From Octadecabacter sp. (GTDB lineage Bacteria > Pseudomonadota > Alphaproteobacteria > Rhodobacterales > Rhodobacteraceae): a stretch of 5,063 nucleotides of DNA. The DNA lies in assembly GCA_003533975.1 (NCBI GenBank), contig DQCL01000087.1, forward strand, positions 578 to 5,640. Direction: 5' to 3'. Shown here in pieces: positions 4,976 through 5,063 of the stretch (its first letter is position 1; each line of letters starts with the position of its first letter). The notes beneath the pieces were generated by a model. That model was not told where the DNA came from, did not search any database, and saw only the letters and a list, made by a program, of their open reading frames with translations. The translations under genes and the position numbers were made by a program.

Positions 4976-5063
4976 ATGTCCGAGCGCGGTTTCGGAGGGT
5001 TTGAGCCAAGTTTCGCGCCCCATATCCACGTTAAGAGCGTCATATAACCCCTTGATGTGGTTT

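Overview
The window is 5,063 bases of ordinary-looking bacterial chromosome with moderate GC by eye and tight gene packing. The gene families suggest an alphaproteobacterium, most likely of the Rhodobacterales/Roseobacter type. They are an Acg-like nitroreductase tail, a short Crp/Fnr regulator, a RutF-like flavin reductase and a periplasmic MBL-fold protein with an asparagine/glutamine-substituted metal motif. This placement rests on family recognition only; there is no rRNA or marker gene.

Layout, left to right. (1) 1-536, plus strand: C-terminal part of a nitroreductase-family flavoprotein, cut by the window edge. (2) 537-758: a gene-free gap between two converging genes. It holds a bulged hairpin and four exact TATGGTT heptamers spaced 11 bp apart. 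(3) 759-1304, minus strand: a small four-helix membrane protein of unknown function. It is divergent from (4) 1386-1958, plus strand: a short Crp/Fnr-type regulator. Between them, overlapping the regulator's ribosome binding site, lies a perfect 14-bp palindrome that is a plausible autoregulatory operator. (5) 1975-2667, minus strand: an endonuclease/exonuclease/phosphatase (EEP) fold hydrolase with all expected catalytic motifs. It is divergent, with a 40-bp gap, from (6) 2708-3337, plus strand: a polytopic membrane protein resembling the YjdF/DUF2238 group. (7) 3436-4380, plus strand: a secreted MBL-fold protein that lacks the usual HxHxDH cluster but keeps the other metal-binding positions. 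(8) 4477-4962 (possibly to 5043), minus strand: a flavin reductase-like FMN-binding protein, convergent with the MBL gene.

The genes do not form one operon: strand changes at almost every boundary, and only 2708-3337 and 3436-4380 run in the same direction, 98 bp apart. I see no mobile element, CRISPR array, tRNA or phage gene. Apart from the divergent regulator/membrane-protein pair there is no clear functional linkage. The items most worth a second look are the 11-bp-phased repeat array at 624-667, the palindrome at 1361-1374 and the substituted active site of the MBL protein.
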